Source of the DNA: Sphingobacterium sp. UBA5670
GTDB lineage: Bacteria > Bacteroidota > Bacteroidia > Sphingobacteriales > Sphingobacteriaceae
Direction: 5' to 3'
Assembly: GCF_002420705.1 (NCBI RefSeq)
Contig: NZ_DIIM01000010.1
Coordinates: 184,163 to 248,162, forward strand
DNA length: 64,000 bases
In this document: positions 25,577 to 34,523 of the stretch, piece by piece
Position numbering within the stretch: the stretch's first letter is position 1
Layout of the letters: each line of letters begins with the position of its first letter
Notes under the pieces: model-generated
The model's database searches: none
Told to the model about the DNA's origin: nothing
Seen by the model: only the letters and a program-made list of their open reading frames with translations
Position numbers and translations under genes: made by a program

Positions 25577-26776
25577 TCATCTAGGCTCATAGTGATATAC
25601 AATTTGATAAGACTGATTTTTAAGCTCTTCAGACAATTGACCTATATCCAGTGTTTGCGCTTGAGGAGTAGGCTCACATACAGAATAGTATTTCCCGTTG
25701 TATAAAATAGCGTCACCGATAGGATGTTCAAATTGGACGGCCATGGTTACATGGGTGGGATATAACAAGGTAATCATAGGTAAGTTGTAAATTTCCTTCA
25801 CCAAGTAAAAAAATAAGACCACACGGTCATCACAGTCACTGTATTTATTCAATAGCGTTTGTTCCGCAGAAAGACGTTTCTCGGATCCGAAATTTTCTTC
25901 GTCATTTTCATACAAGAAGGCATACCGGGTAAAACGCATTAAATAATCGACACCTTCTTGCTGATTTTTTCCTTTTAAATTTTCTTTAAGTGCTGGGATA
26001 AGTGATTGATAAGTCTCCTTGCTGAGTGGGATATTGAAATAAGTTTCAAAATCTACTCCCGGATAGTTTTTAAAAAGATCGCTGACATCGTCATTCAACT
26101 TGACATTAAAATGGTAGGCTTTATGCCCATAATTGAATTCGATTTGTTTTTCCTTGTAATTTGACGGTGTAAAATCAGGGAGCTTAGTAATTTTATAGCT
26201 AAAATCTGCGATTGCTTCAGGTACTTTTATTTTAACAGGAATGTAAGTCTCTGCACGTTGAAACAGTTTTCCATAATCGTGAAAATTTAAACAGGTATAT
26301 TTCTTGCCATCAATTTCAAAAAAAGGAATATCCGAGATATCTTCTTTGTTCTGAATAAAAAATATAATCTGGTCGTTACCGACGGCCAGGCGGGCATCAT
26401 AACCTGATTTACACATCAAAAACCATTTATAAAGTGTATAACGGGTATAATTTTCCGTTTTCGGAGCTATCTGCTGTGCAGTATGACGGATAAGTTGATA
26501 GTATACCCAGTCATTCAAATGGTGTTTGTCTTTGTATTCTAAAAGGTCGTTTACAAGCTGAATGTAATTGGTTTGGTCAGCTGTCTGATAGAACTTTTGG
26601 ACATGCGCTATCGTTAAACTGTCTTTGAATGGGATATTAAAAGCAAGTGGGACATCAATCGATACCTTGCCCTCATAAAAATTGAAATCATAATGTTGCG
26701 CCAGGAGCTGTTGCGAAGCGCAAGTAAACCAAACTAAAAAGGTCAAAAATACCCTATGAATTCCCTTTAATTTCAA
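25577..26776 (-). CDS. exported transglutaminase-like cysteine protein
   Basis: A 399-residue protein with a signal peptide (cleavage near LLAQ, residue 26). The C-terminal third carries a transglutaminase-like triad pattern: Cys315 in NKYSDCDDRVV, His342 in YPTHVTMAV and a following acidic position near YYSVCEPT. Such domains act as cysteine peptidases or amidases, but many Bacteroidota members are uncharacterised. The N-terminal 250 residues are unassigned and mostly beta and helix without repeats. It is alone on its strand, divergent from dnaX and convergent to the small lipoprotein gene. Confidence 0.75.
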   Translation of the reverse strand: MKLKGIHRVFLTFLVWFTCASQQLLAQHYDFNFYEGKVSIDVPLAFNIPFKDSLTIAHVQKFYQTADQTNYIQLVNDLLEYKDKHHLNDWVYYQLIRHTAQQIAPKTENYTRYTLYKWFLMCKSGYDARLAVGNDQIIFFIQNKEDISDIPFFEIDGKKYTCLNFHDYGKLFQRAETYIPVKIKVPEAIADFSYKITKLPDFTPSNYKEKQIEFNYGHKAYHFNVKLNDDVSDLFKNYPGVDFETYFNIPLSKETYQSLIPALKENLKGKNQQEGVDYLMRFTRYAFLYENDEENFGSEKRLSAEQTLLNKYSDCDDRVVLFFYLVKEIYNLPMITLLYPTHVTMAVQFEHPIGDAILYNGKYYSVCEPTPQAQTLDIGQLSEELKNQSYQIVYHYEPR

Positions 26777-26927
26777 TTCTTAACAATTTGATAACATTTT
26801 AGTAATATAAAATTAATGATAAAATTGTCATTTTTTATGCATTGAAGGAATTATTATTAAAAATTTACAATCTATTTTTAGGTTTTAGATACTCCGTTTT
26901 CATTTTTAAAATCCGTATCTTCGTGCA

Positions 26928-28775
26928 ATGGATAATTTTATTGTTTCTGCACGTAAATACCGCCCGGTTACCTTTGATTCGGTTGTAGGTCAGCAACACA
27001 TTACTGGTACCTTAAAGAATGCGATACACAACAACCAGTTGGCACAGGCATTTTTGTTTTGTGGTCCCCGTGGAGTTGGTAAAACTACCTGTGCACGGAT
27101 TTTAGCTAAAACAATAAATTGTGAAAATATCTTATCTGGAACTGAACCCTGTGGAGCTTGTGATAGCTGTAAGTCTTTCCAAAATGGAAATTCTTTTAGT
27201 ATCCATGAACTGGATGCGGCATCCAACAACTCAGTTGATGATATCCGTAATCTGATAGATCAGGTACGTATACCACCACAAGCAGGAAAATATAAAATCT
27301 ATATCATAGATGAGGTGCATATGCTTTCTCAAGCCGCTTTCAATGCTTTTTTAAAGACATTGGAGGAACCTCCTTCCTATGCGATTTTTATCTTGGCGAC
27401 TACTGAGAAGCATAAAATTTTGCCTACTATACTTTCGCGCTGTCAGATTTTTGATTTTAACCGGATTAAGGTTGAAGATATGGCCAGTCATTTGGCTAAT
27501 ATTGCGGATAGGGAAGGTATAACCTACGATCAGGATGGCCTGCATATCATTGCCCAAAAAGCAGATGGTGGTCTTCGTGATGCTTTGTCGATGTTCGACC
27601 AGATTGTCAGTTTTTCAAATAAGCATGTAACTTATCAAGCTGTAATCGATAATTTGAATATTTTAGATTACGATTATTATTTTAAACTGACAGATGCAAT
27701 TTTAACAGAGGATGCGGCACAGAGCTTGCTCATTTTCAATGAAATTTTAAACCACGGATTTGATGGCAGCCATTTTATAGCTGGTCTGTCGGCGCATTTC
27801 AGAAATTTGCTCGTTGCCAAAGAGCCGTCAACCTTAAAATTGTTAGAAGTCAGCGACAGTATTCGTCAAAAGTATCTGCAGCAATCTCAAAAAGCTGCTC
27901 CAGGATTTTTGTTATCGGCATTGAATATTTCCAATCAATGTGAAATCAACTATAAGACAAGTAAAAACCAGCGTTTGCAGGTCGAGCTTTCGCTCCTCAA
28001 GACATGTCATATTGCAAGTGCAATTAAATTGAGCCAGCTTGGATCCGTGCAGATTCCTTCGGCTACCGAGGGCGTAAAAAAAAAACTTCCTGAGTCAGTA
28101 GCTGCACAGGCCAAACAAAGTCCTTCCGCTGTCGTTACTCCCTCAATAACTTCGGTAGGCAATGCGCCTGCCATTGAAAGTCAAGTTGCACCATCTTCCC
28201 AAGCTAGCCCTGTCAATTACCAGTCTTCGGAGATGAAGGGCGAAGTGAAAAAAGAGGTCGTTTCTAATATACCTCCCAAGGTAAAAAAGGGTGGTTGGGG
28301 TGCCTCGGCTTCTGCAATTATTCCATCGTTGCCAGATTTGAATACCATATACGATAACAATGCGGTTGCAAAAGAAGGGGATGAGCCTGAATTGATCAGG
28401 GGAAGTGAACAACGTGAGGTTTCATTCGGTCAATTTATCGCTGTTTGGAATAGTTATGCAGAACAGTTAAAAGCAGAAAATAAGATTAACTTATATACCA
28501 TGATGACCGCCATGCAGCCTAGGTTAAATGGTACGTTGATTGAGATTGATGTAGAAAATGGAGTTCAGATGGATGTTTTACAAAGTGCAAAAGTTGATGT
28601 GTTGAATTACCTTCGTGTGAAGCTGCAAAATTTTTCATTGGATCTACAGGGAGTGATGATGGAACATACGATTTCGCGTAAACCCTATACTTCACAGGAG
28701 AAATATCAAGCCATGGTCAATAAAAACCCTCTCTTAGATACTTTGAGGAAGGAGTTTAACTTGGGACTTAGCTAA
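26928..28775 (+). CDS. dnaX: DNA polymerase III subunit gamma/tau
   Basis: A 615-residue clamp-loader ATPase. Walker A GPRGVGKTTCARILAK lies near residue 45, the four-cysteine zinc module follows (CENI...CGACDSC), Walker B is YIIDEVHML, and sensor regions ATTEKHKILPTILSRCQ follow. Residues of about 240-360 are the clamp-loader domain III; the Pro/Ser/Ala-rich linker (about 375-470) leads to a C-terminal tau-like domain. It loads the sliding clamp and couples polymerases at the fork. A TATCTTCG at 26916-26923 ends only 4 bases before the ATG and resembles a -7 box, which would make the transcript leaderless. Confidence 0.95.
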   Translation: MDNFIVSARKYRPVTFDSVVGQQHITGTLKNAIHNNQLAQAFLFCGPRGVGKTTCARILAKTINCENILSGTEPCGACDSCKSFQNGNSFSIHELDAASNNSVDDIRNLIDQVRIPPQAGKYKIYIIDEVHMLSQAAFNAFLKTLEEPPSYAIFILATTEKHKILPTILSRCQIFDFNRIKVEDMASHLANIADREGITYDQDGLHIIAQKADGGLRDALSMFDQIVSFSNKHVTYQAVIDNLNILDYDYYFKLTDAILTEDAAQSLLIFNEILNHGFDGSHFIAGLSAHFRNLLVAKEPSTLKLLEVSDSIRQKYLQQSQKAAPGFLLSALNISNQCEINYKTSKNQRLQVELSLLKTCHIASAIKLSQLGSVQIPSATEGVKKKLPESVAAQAKQSPSAVVTPSITSVGNAPAIESQVAPSSQASPVNYQSSEMKGEVKKEVVSNIPPKVKKGGWGASASAIIPSLPDLNTIYDNNAVAKEGDEPELIRGSEQREVSFGQFIAVWNSYAEQLKAENKINLYTMMTAMQPRLNGTLIEIDVENGVQMDVLQSAKVDVLNYLRVKLQNFSLDLQGVMMEHTISRKPYTSQEKYQAMVNKNPLLDTLRKEFNLGLS

Positions 28776-28805
28776 TTCAAAAACTTTAGTTGTTGTTTAT
28801 TTTTG

Positions 28806-28813
28806 TACATTTG
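28806..28813 (+). promoter_or_regulatory. candidate -7 box of the RlmB-type gene
   Basis: TACATTTG fits the Bacteroidota -7 consensus TAnnTTTG and lies 38 bases before the ATG at 28852. The -33 region has no good TTTG at the right spacing, so the call is tentative. Confidence 0.4.
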
Positions 28814-28851
28814 CAATCTCTTCTAAAAGAAGGGGAACATTTAGTATTATT

Positions 28852-29640
28852 ATGCAAGGAAATTTTCAGAGACGTGATCGCGACCACGGAGAAAGACGTG
28901 AAGTGAATCAGATGGTATTTGGTATTCGTGCTGTTATCGAAGCAATCGATAGTGGTAAAGAGATCGAATCATTGTTTATACAGCGTGGTTTGAGTGGTAG
29001 TTTAATTCTTGAATTGAAAGCCTTATTAAAAGAGCATAATATAGCTTTTCAACAGGTGCCTATCGAAAAATTAAACCGGATAACACGTAAAAACCATCAA
29101 GGTGTAATCGGCGTCATTTCCCCAATTACCTATCATAATATTGAAGAACTTCTACCACAGATTTATAAAAAGGGTGAAACTCCTCTACTTTTGATGCTAG
29201 ATGGAGTGACAGATGTACGCAATTTGGGCGGCATTGCACGGACAGCCGAATGTTCAGGTGTACATGCGATTATTGTTCCTAAAAAAGGTTCTGCTGAGGT
29301 TAATCCTGATGCAATCAAGACATCAGCCGGGGCTCTCTATAAAATTCCTTTGTGCCGTCATGATAGCCTTTCAAAAGTAGGTAAATTTCTGATTGACTCC
29401 GGTGTACAGTTGGTTGTGAGTACTGAGAAAACAACTTCGAGTATCTATGATGTGGATTATACAGCGCCAACCTGTGTGATCATGGGCGCTGAAGATGTCG
29501 GTGTGTCCAATGACTTGATCCGCATTTCGGATAATCTTGCCAAGATACCGATGTACGGTGAAATAGGTTCATTGAATGTTTCTGTTTCGGCTGCAGTTGT
29601 CATCTATGAAGCCGTTCGTCAACGTATTGTTAAAAAATAG
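28852..29640 (+). CDS. rlmB: 23S rRNA (guanosine-2251-2'-O)-methyltransferase RlmB / TrmH family
   Basis: A 262-residue SPOUT-class RNA 2'-O-methyltransferase. An N-terminal L7Ae-like substrate domain (about 18-90, beginning QMVFGIRAVIEAIDSGKEI and including NHQGVIGVIS) is followed by the knotted catalytic domain with LDGVTDVRNLGGIARTAE, IIVPKKGSAEVNP, IMGAEDVGVSNDLI and SLNVSVSAAVVIYEA. These are the motifs 1, 2 and 3 of the SpoU/TrmH family, and the domain order matches RlmB. A strong terminator follows its stop and is shared with the convergent acyl-CoA synthetase gene. Confidence 0.9.
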   Translation: MQGNFQRRDRDHGERREVNQMVFGIRAVIEAIDSGKEIESLFIQRGLSGSLILELKALLKEHNIAFQQVPIEKLNRITRKNHQGVIGVISPITYHNIEELLPQIYKKGETPLLLMLDGVTDVRNLGGIARTAECSGVHAIIVPKKGSAEVNPDAIKTSAGALYKIPLCRHDSLSKVGKFLIDSGVQLVVSTEKTTSSIYDVDYTAPTCVIMGAEDVGVSNDLIRISDNLAKIPMYGEIGSLNVSVSAAVVIYEAVRQRIVKK

Positions 29641-29663
29641 ATATGTAATCTATTTTGACTATA

Positions 29664-29696
29664 AAAAAAGCCTTTGTCAAAAACAAAGGCTTTTTT
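29664..29696. terminator. bidirectional intrinsic terminator
   Basis: AAAAAAGCCTTTGT pairs with ACAAAGGCTTTTTT around a 5-nt loop. It sits between the rlmB stop and the stop of the convergent acyl-CoA synthetase gene and has T runs on both strands. Confidence 0.92.
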
Positions 29697-29701
29697 GTGC
29701 G

Positions 29702-31468
29702 TTAGATTTTATATATCTCCTCAATTTCTCGTTCGTATTTTTGTAAAATAATTTTTCGCTTCATTTTTAAAGTAGGTGTTAACTCACCACTTTCCACAGT
29801 CATTTCGTCTGGAAGGATAGCGAATTTCTTGATTTGTTCCCAGTTGCCAAAATTTTTATTGATACGGCTAAGTTCTGATTCGATTTTCTGCTTCAGCTCG
29901 GGGCTATTGAGAAAATCTAATCTCGTTAGTTTGGTTAGGGAAGGAACGGCACTTTTTGACCATTCCAGTAGATTGTTATAGTTAGGGACGATCAAGGCGG
30001 CAGGAAATTTCCGCCCCTCGCCAAGTACCATGGCCTGTTCAATGTATGAGGATTCAACCAGCTTAGATTCGATTTGTTGAGGAACGATGTATTTTCCGCC
30101 CGAAGTCTTAAACATTTCTTTCTTGCGGTCTATAATTTTGAGAAACTTGCCGTCTACCCATTGACCAATATCTCCAGTGTATAACCAACCGTCTTTGAGT
30201 ACTTCTGCTGTTGCTTCCGGATTTTTATAATAGCCAATCATATTATTTTCTCCTTTGGTCAATATTTCGCCATCCTCTGCCAGTTTGATTTCGATATGGA
30301 TTAATGGCAGGCCAACAGTACCAATCTTCATACCTCGCCTGTAGCAGTTTACAGCGATACAGGGGCCTGCTTCCGTGAGGCCGTAGCCTTCGTATATCGG
30401 AATACCTGCTGCCATATATAAGCGGATCAGTCTTTCTTGTAAAGCAGCACTTCCAGAAGCAATGCCCTTGATGTCACCTCCCAATGCTTCGCGCCATTTT
30501 GAAAAAACTAATTTACGGGCAATCTTCAACTGGAAATCATACCACCAGGAACGACCCTCCAGCTTGTATTGCTCACCAATTCTCAAAGACCAGAAGAATA
30601 GCTTGCGTTTAATTCCTGTTAGTTGCTCTCCTGTAGCCATAATCTTCTCATAGACTTTCTCCAGCACACGCGGTACAGCTGAAAAGATATGTGGCTTCAC
30701 GGATTTGAAATCTTCACCTATCGTATCCATCGACTGGGCAAAAAAGATGGTCAGCCCCTTGTACATATAGACATATTGGAAAACACGCTCATAAGCATGA
30801 CAGACAGGGAGAAAGGAGAGCGCGCGATCTCCACGTTCGACCGGAAAGGAATATTCGCTGCTCAACGTGTCTGCCAATAAATTTTTATGAGACAGCATAA
30901 CGCCTTTAGGATTACCCGTTGTTCCCGAAGTGTAGATAATGGATGCTAATGTGTCGGATTCTATTCCATTGCGTAGTAGGTTTAGCATTTCGTCCGGAAT
31001 GGTCTTGCCCTTTGCAATGAAATCCTGCCAATGGTTGAGCCCTTCCTCCTTGTCAAGACTGAAAATACTGTTTAGCTGCGGGCAGTCATTCTGTATTGCT
31101 AATATCTTTGTGTATAATTTCTTCGAACTGACAATACAATTTTTGATTTCAGCATGATTGAAGATATAGCTGTAGTCTGAGGTTGAAATATTTGGATAAA
31201 CAGCGACGACTACAGCTCCAATCTGCTGAATAGCAAAATCAAGGATATTCCATTCGACGCGGTTCTCACTAATCAATGCCACTTTCTCGCCAGGTTGAAC
31301 GCCTAATGCGATTAAACCTTTGGATGTCTTATTGACCTGTTCAATAAATTCGGTATTGCTTATTTTGACCCATTCGTTATCTTTTTTAAAAGAAAACATG
31401 GGAAAATTGGGTGCAATATCATATTGCAGCTGTGCTAAATCAAATAATCTTGTTGCTACTGTTGACAT
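29702..31468 (-). CDS. long-chain acyl-CoA synthetase (AMP-forming)
   Basis: A 588-residue adenylate-forming enzyme that activates long-chain fatty acids to acyl-CoA with ATP, at the inner face of the membrane. The AMP-binding signature IIYTSGTTGNPKGVMLSHKN is near residue 175; GYGLTEAGP, the hinge YTGDIGQWVDGKFLKIIDR, and KTSGGKYIVPQQIE near the catalytic C-terminal lobe are all present. Length and motif set fit the FadD15-like bacterial long-chain group. It is transcribed alone. No regulatory site was recognised in the short upstream region. Confidence 0.92.
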   Translation of the reverse strand: MSTVATRLFDLAQLQYDIAPNFPMFSFKKDNEWVKISNTEFIEQVNKTSKGLIALGVQPGEKVALISENRVEWNILDFAIQQIGAVVVAVYPNISTSDYSYIFNHAEIKNCIVSSKKLYTKILAIQNDCPQLNSIFSLDKEEGLNHWQDFIAKGKTIPDEMLNLLRNGIESDTLASIIYTSGTTGNPKGVMLSHKNLLADTLSSEYSFPVERGDRALSFLPVCHAYERVFQYVYMYKGLTIFFAQSMDTIGEDFKSVKPHIFSAVPRVLEKVYEKIMATGEQLTGIKRKLFFWSLRIGEQYKLEGRSWWYDFQLKIARKLVFSKWREALGGDIKGIASGSAALQERLIRLYMAAGIPIYEGYGLTEAGPCIAVNCYRRGMKIGTVGLPLIHIEIKLAEDGEILTKGENNMIGYYKNPEATAEVLKDGWLYTGDIGQWVDGKFLKIIDRKKEMFKTSGGKYIVPQQIESKLVESSYIEQAMVLGEGRKFPAALIVPNYNNLLEWSKSAVPSLTKLTRLDFLNSPELKQKIESELSRINKNFGNWEQIKKFAILPDEMTVESGELTPTLKMKRKIILQKYEREIEEIYKI

Positions 31469-31576
31469 TTCGGGAATGCAGTTCGTGTAATACAGCTAAT
31501 TTACGTTTTTTTATAGACACTATTGCTGTGGCAGGGGAGATTAGTGCCTGTGTTCTTGGTAGGGGATATAAAAGAA

Positions 31577-31622
31577 AAAGACTCTGGTAAATCAAGCTGT
31601 AAGCTTTCATACCAGAGTCTTT
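31577..31622 (-). terminator. intrinsic terminator of the DEAD-box helicase gene
   Basis: AAAGACTCTGGTA pairs with TACCAGAGTCTTT around a 20-nt loop that can itself fold (AAGCT/AGCTT). On the reverse strand it is followed by TTCTTTT. Confidence 0.8.
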
Positions 31623-31650
31623 AAACTCTTATTGAATTAAATACTAATGA

Positions 31651-33528
31651 TTAGTATTTGCTTTTTGATTCTTTACGTTTTCCAGAGAAGTCACGGAAAC
31701 CGCCGCCATTGCCGCTGCGCTCACCACGATCACGTCGATCGCCACTGAATCCGCCTTCACGTCTTCCGTTGCGTTCACCGCCACCATATCCGCCTTCACG
31801 TCTTCCGCCACGATCACCACCACGGTATCCACCTTCACGTCTTCCGCCACGATCACCACCACGGCTTCTTCCACCACGGTCGCTGCGACCCTCACCTTTT
31901 GCTTCGCCAGATACTTCGATACGTACTTGACGACCGTTGTAATCTACACCCTGGAATCCTTGGAATACTTTTTCTACTTCTGCATCTTGAACTTCGAAGA
32001 ATGTGAACACACCTTTCAAATCAATTTTACCGATTGATTTTCCTGAAATATTCGCATTGTTGCAGATAAAGCCCAACATGTCTCCACGAGAGAATTCATC
32101 TACTGAACCTAAATTCATGAATAAACGAGTGTAACCTTTTGAACCTTCACGAGAGCGACCATCACGTCTGTCACCGCGGTCTTCACGACCACCGTCACGC
32201 GCTTCGATATTTAAATCTGGTGCGTTTTTGTAATAATCTAAGAAACGGTTGAACTCAAGAGAAGCGAATCTTTTGATGATATCTTCTTTTGAAAGTGACT
32301 CCAAATTTTCCATAATTGCAGGCAAGAATGGGCTGATTTGTTCGTCGTTTACTTCAACATTTTCAATCTTTTTAACGATAGAAAATAATTGTTTTTCGCA
32401 AACTTCAGCACCTTGAGGTACTTGTTTTTTCTCAAAAGGCTTACCGATGATCTTTTCAAGATGACGGATTTTGCTTAGCTCTTTTACGTTTACCAAAGAA
32501 AGTGAAATACCAGTTTTACCTGCACGGGCTGTACGGCCAGAACGGTGTGTATAGTTTTCTGTTTCATCTGGTAAAGAGAAGTTGATAACGTGAGTTACAT
32601 CACTAACGTCAATACCACGGGCAGCTACGTCTGTTGCGATCAGTAGTTGTAAGCTACGGTCACGGTAACGTTTCATTACCTTGTCACGTTGTTGTTGAGA
32701 TAAGTCGCCATGCAACGAGTCTGCATTGTAACCATCTTTAATCAACGCTTCAGCGATATCTTGTGTCTCGATTTTTGTCCGACAGAACACGATACCAAAA
32801 ATATCAGGATTTGAATCTACAATACGTTTGAACGCCGCATATTTATCTTTTGCTTTGATCAAATAGTAATGGTGTTCAATGTTGGCGTTACCAGTATTTT
32901 TTGTACCTACAGTAAGCTCAACAGGGTCGGTCATATAATTCTTTGCAATACGACGTACTTCAGAAGGCATCGTTGCTGAAAATAACCAAGTTTTTTTCTC
33001 GTCAGGAGTTTCTGACAAAATGTTGTTGATATCTTCTTTGAAGCCCATATTGAGCATCTCATCCGCTTCATCTAATACAACATATTTTACATTTGAGAAA
33101 TCAATCGCATTTCTGCCAATGATATCCAACATACGACCTGGGGTCGCTACTACAATTTGCACTCCACGTCTAATTTGACGTAGCTGGTCTGAGATATTTG
33201 CACCTCCATATACAGCAACAACATGTACGTTGTCAACGTATTTAGCAAATTTTTCTAAATCTTTTGAGATTTGTAAACATAATTCCCGAGTAGGGCAAAG
33301 GATCAATGCCTGTGGGTGTTTTTGAGAAAAGTCTAATTGCTCTAATAATGGAAGACCAAATGCCGCGGTCTTTCCTGTGCCAGTTTGGGCTAATCCGACA
33401 AAATCGTCGTTACCAGTCAATAAAACAGGAATGGCTTTTTCCTGAATTTCAGAAGGTTTTTCGAAACCTAATTCTGAGATGGCATTAACAACTTCCTCAC
33501 GGATTCCCAGTTCTAAAAATGGGTTCAT
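31651..33528 (-). CDS. DEAD-box RNA helicase with DbpA-type RNA-binding domain and RGG tail
   Basis: A 625-residue RNA helicase. Core motifs in order are the Q motif (GFEKPSEIQEKAIP), I (AQTGTGKT), Ia (PTRELCLQI), II (VLDEADEML), III (FSATMP), IV, V (ATDVAARGIDV) and VI (HRSGRTARAG). A DbpA-like RNA-binding domain follows (about 455-530, YTRLFMNLGSVDEFSRGDML), then an Arg/Gly-rich tail (about 540-615) built on a 13-residue repeat. It resembles the CsdA/DeaD group active in ribosome assembly and mRNA decay, often cold-induced. It has a clean promoter 40 bases upstream and a small leader hairpin (33546-33560). Confidence 0.92.
   Translation of the reverse strand: MNPFLELGIREEVVNAISELGFEKPSEIQEKAIPVLLTGNDDFVGLAQTGTGKTAAFGLPLLEQLDFSQKHPQALILCPTRELCLQISKDLEKFAKYVDNVHVVAVYGGANISDQLRQIRRGVQIVVATPGRMLDIIGRNAIDFSNVKYVVLDEADEMLNMGFKEDINNILSETPDEKKTWLFSATMPSEVRRIAKNYMTDPVELTVGTKNTGNANIEHHYYLIKAKDKYAAFKRIVDSNPDIFGIVFCRTKIETQDIAEALIKDGYNADSLHGDLSQQQRDKVMKRYRDRSLQLLIATDVAARGIDVSDVTHVINFSLPDETENYTHRSGRTARAGKTGISLSLVNVKELSKIRHLEKIIGKPFEKKQVPQGAEVCEKQLFSIVKKIENVEVNDEQISPFLPAIMENLESLSKEDIIKRFASLEFNRFLDYYKNAPDLNIEARDGGREDRGDRRDGRSREGSKGYTRLFMNLGSVDEFSRGDMLGFICNNANISGKSIGKIDLKGVFTFFEVQDAEVEKVFQGFQGVDYNGRQVRIEVSGEAKGEGRSDRGGRSRGGDRGGRREGGYRGGDRGGRREGGYGGGERNGRREGGFSGDRRDRGERSGNGGGFRDFSGKRKESKSKY
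31756..31872 (-). repeat. 39-bp tandem repeat coding for RGG tail
   Basis: Three in-frame copies of a 39-base unit begin at 31756, 31795 and 31834; the latter two share at least 31 identical bases. Each encodes 13 residues of the type RGGDRGGRREGGY. The exact spacing shows recent duplication or slippage, so copy number may vary between strains. Confidence 0.85.
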
Positions 33529-33568
33529 GAAATATTTTATACAATAGGCACTATTGCCTAAGGCGTTG

Positions 33569-33599
33569 CAAAGGTAAGAATAATATTGGAATAAACAAA
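33569..33599 (-). promoter_or_regulatory. helicase promoter (TTTG-N19-TACCTTTG)
   Basis: On the reverse strand, TTTG (33599-33596) and TACCTTTG (33576-33569) are separated by exactly 19 bases, a full match to the Bacteroidota sigma consensus. It predicts a start near 33562 and a leader of about 33 bases that includes the AGGCA/TGCCT hairpin. Confidence 0.8.
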
Positions 33600-33791
33600 T
33601 ATTTTAAATAATTGATTTTTAGGGGGATCTAATTCTTTTATATGAAGTGATAATAAATTGAGTCGCATTATATAGATTTAGCACACTTTGAAAAGTATTA
33701 TTTGGAATGTGAAACTATTTTATATGCATACAGTTTGTTTATTCATTTATTAATAGAAACTTAATATTTCAACCTTAAATTTGGTGTTAGG

Positions 33792-34406
33792 ATGAATCAA
33801 GGACCAGTTGTACATCAGCGTTGGCTACGAGCTATTAAAGAACATAACGATACTGCTGCATATGAGGAATTGTACCGCTACTGCTGGAAAGACCTTTATC
33901 AGCACGCTGCTCGTCGGATCATAGACCGACAAGATGTAGAGGATATTCTCCAGGAGCTTTTTGTGCAATTTTGGGAAAAAAGGCATAGCATCGACATCCA
34001 AATGAATCTCCCTGCCTATCTCAAAGGGATGCTCAAGTATAAAATCATCGACTTTTTTAACTCCAATAAAGCAAAAGATAAATTACTGGATCATTGGAGT
34101 AAACATATTTTTGAGTATGTGCAACATCATCCAGAAGATCTTAAGACCTATCTAGCATTGGAGAAGTTGTTGGAGGAGGAACTGGAAATTATGCCACATA
34201 ATATGCGGCAGGCACTTTTATTAAAATGGGACCATCTATCTATCCGGGAGATAGCCATGCGTATGGGCTTGTCGGAGCAAACTGTCAAGAATAATCTTAC
34301 AGAAGCATCCAAGCGACTGCGAAAGGCCATATTAGGCTATCAACATGTTCAGAATGGCAGCTTTACTCTACTTTTGGTCCTTATGATAGATGAGCTTTCT
34401 AAGTAA
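33792..34406 (+). CDS. ECF RNA polymerase sigma factor (FecI-like)
   Basis: A 204-residue sigma-70 family factor of extracytoplasmic-function type. Region 2 covers about residues 24-95 (YEELYRYCWKDLYQHAARR, DVEDILQELFVQFWEKR) and region 4 about 125-180 (MPHNMRQALLLKWDHLSIREIAMRMGLS with the helix-turn-helix EQTVKNNL). It lies 117 bases ahead of a FecR-like gene and two genes ahead of a TonB receptor with an STN domain, the standard order of receptor-signalled regulation. It probably recognises the promoters of the receptor and lipoprotein genes that follow. Confidence 0.92.
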   Translation: MNQGPVVHQRWLRAIKEHNDTAAYEELYRYCWKDLYQHAARRIIDRQDVEDILQELFVQFWEKRHSIDIQMNLPAYLKGMLKYKIIDFFNSNKAKDKLLDHWSKHIFEYVQHHPEDLKTYLALEKLLEEELEIMPHNMRQALLLKWDHLSIREIAMRMGLSEQTVKNNLTEASKRLRKAILGYQHVQNGSFTLLLVLMIDELSK

Positions 34407-34523
34407 GAGCCCATTGGATTGACCTTTTGAAGGGTTTAACAATTCTTTTATATAACATTAATCATTTCTTGAAGTACTTTGGAGCTTTTTTGCGGACTTG
34501 TATATAAACAGCAGGCATAAAAA

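Noticed and set aside
26780..26807. Three TTAACA-like hexamers at an 11-base period, resembling a Pho box
   Set aside because: They point toward dnaX, 120 bases away, and lie on top of the start region of the reverse gene; the match is to AT-rich sequence and weakens in the third copy.
31658..31930. Forward open frame of Pro/Arg/Ser repeats and the impression of a CRISPR-like array
   Set aside because: It mirrors the 39-bp RGG repeats of the helicase gene on the other strand; the repeats are contiguous, in frame and have no spacers.
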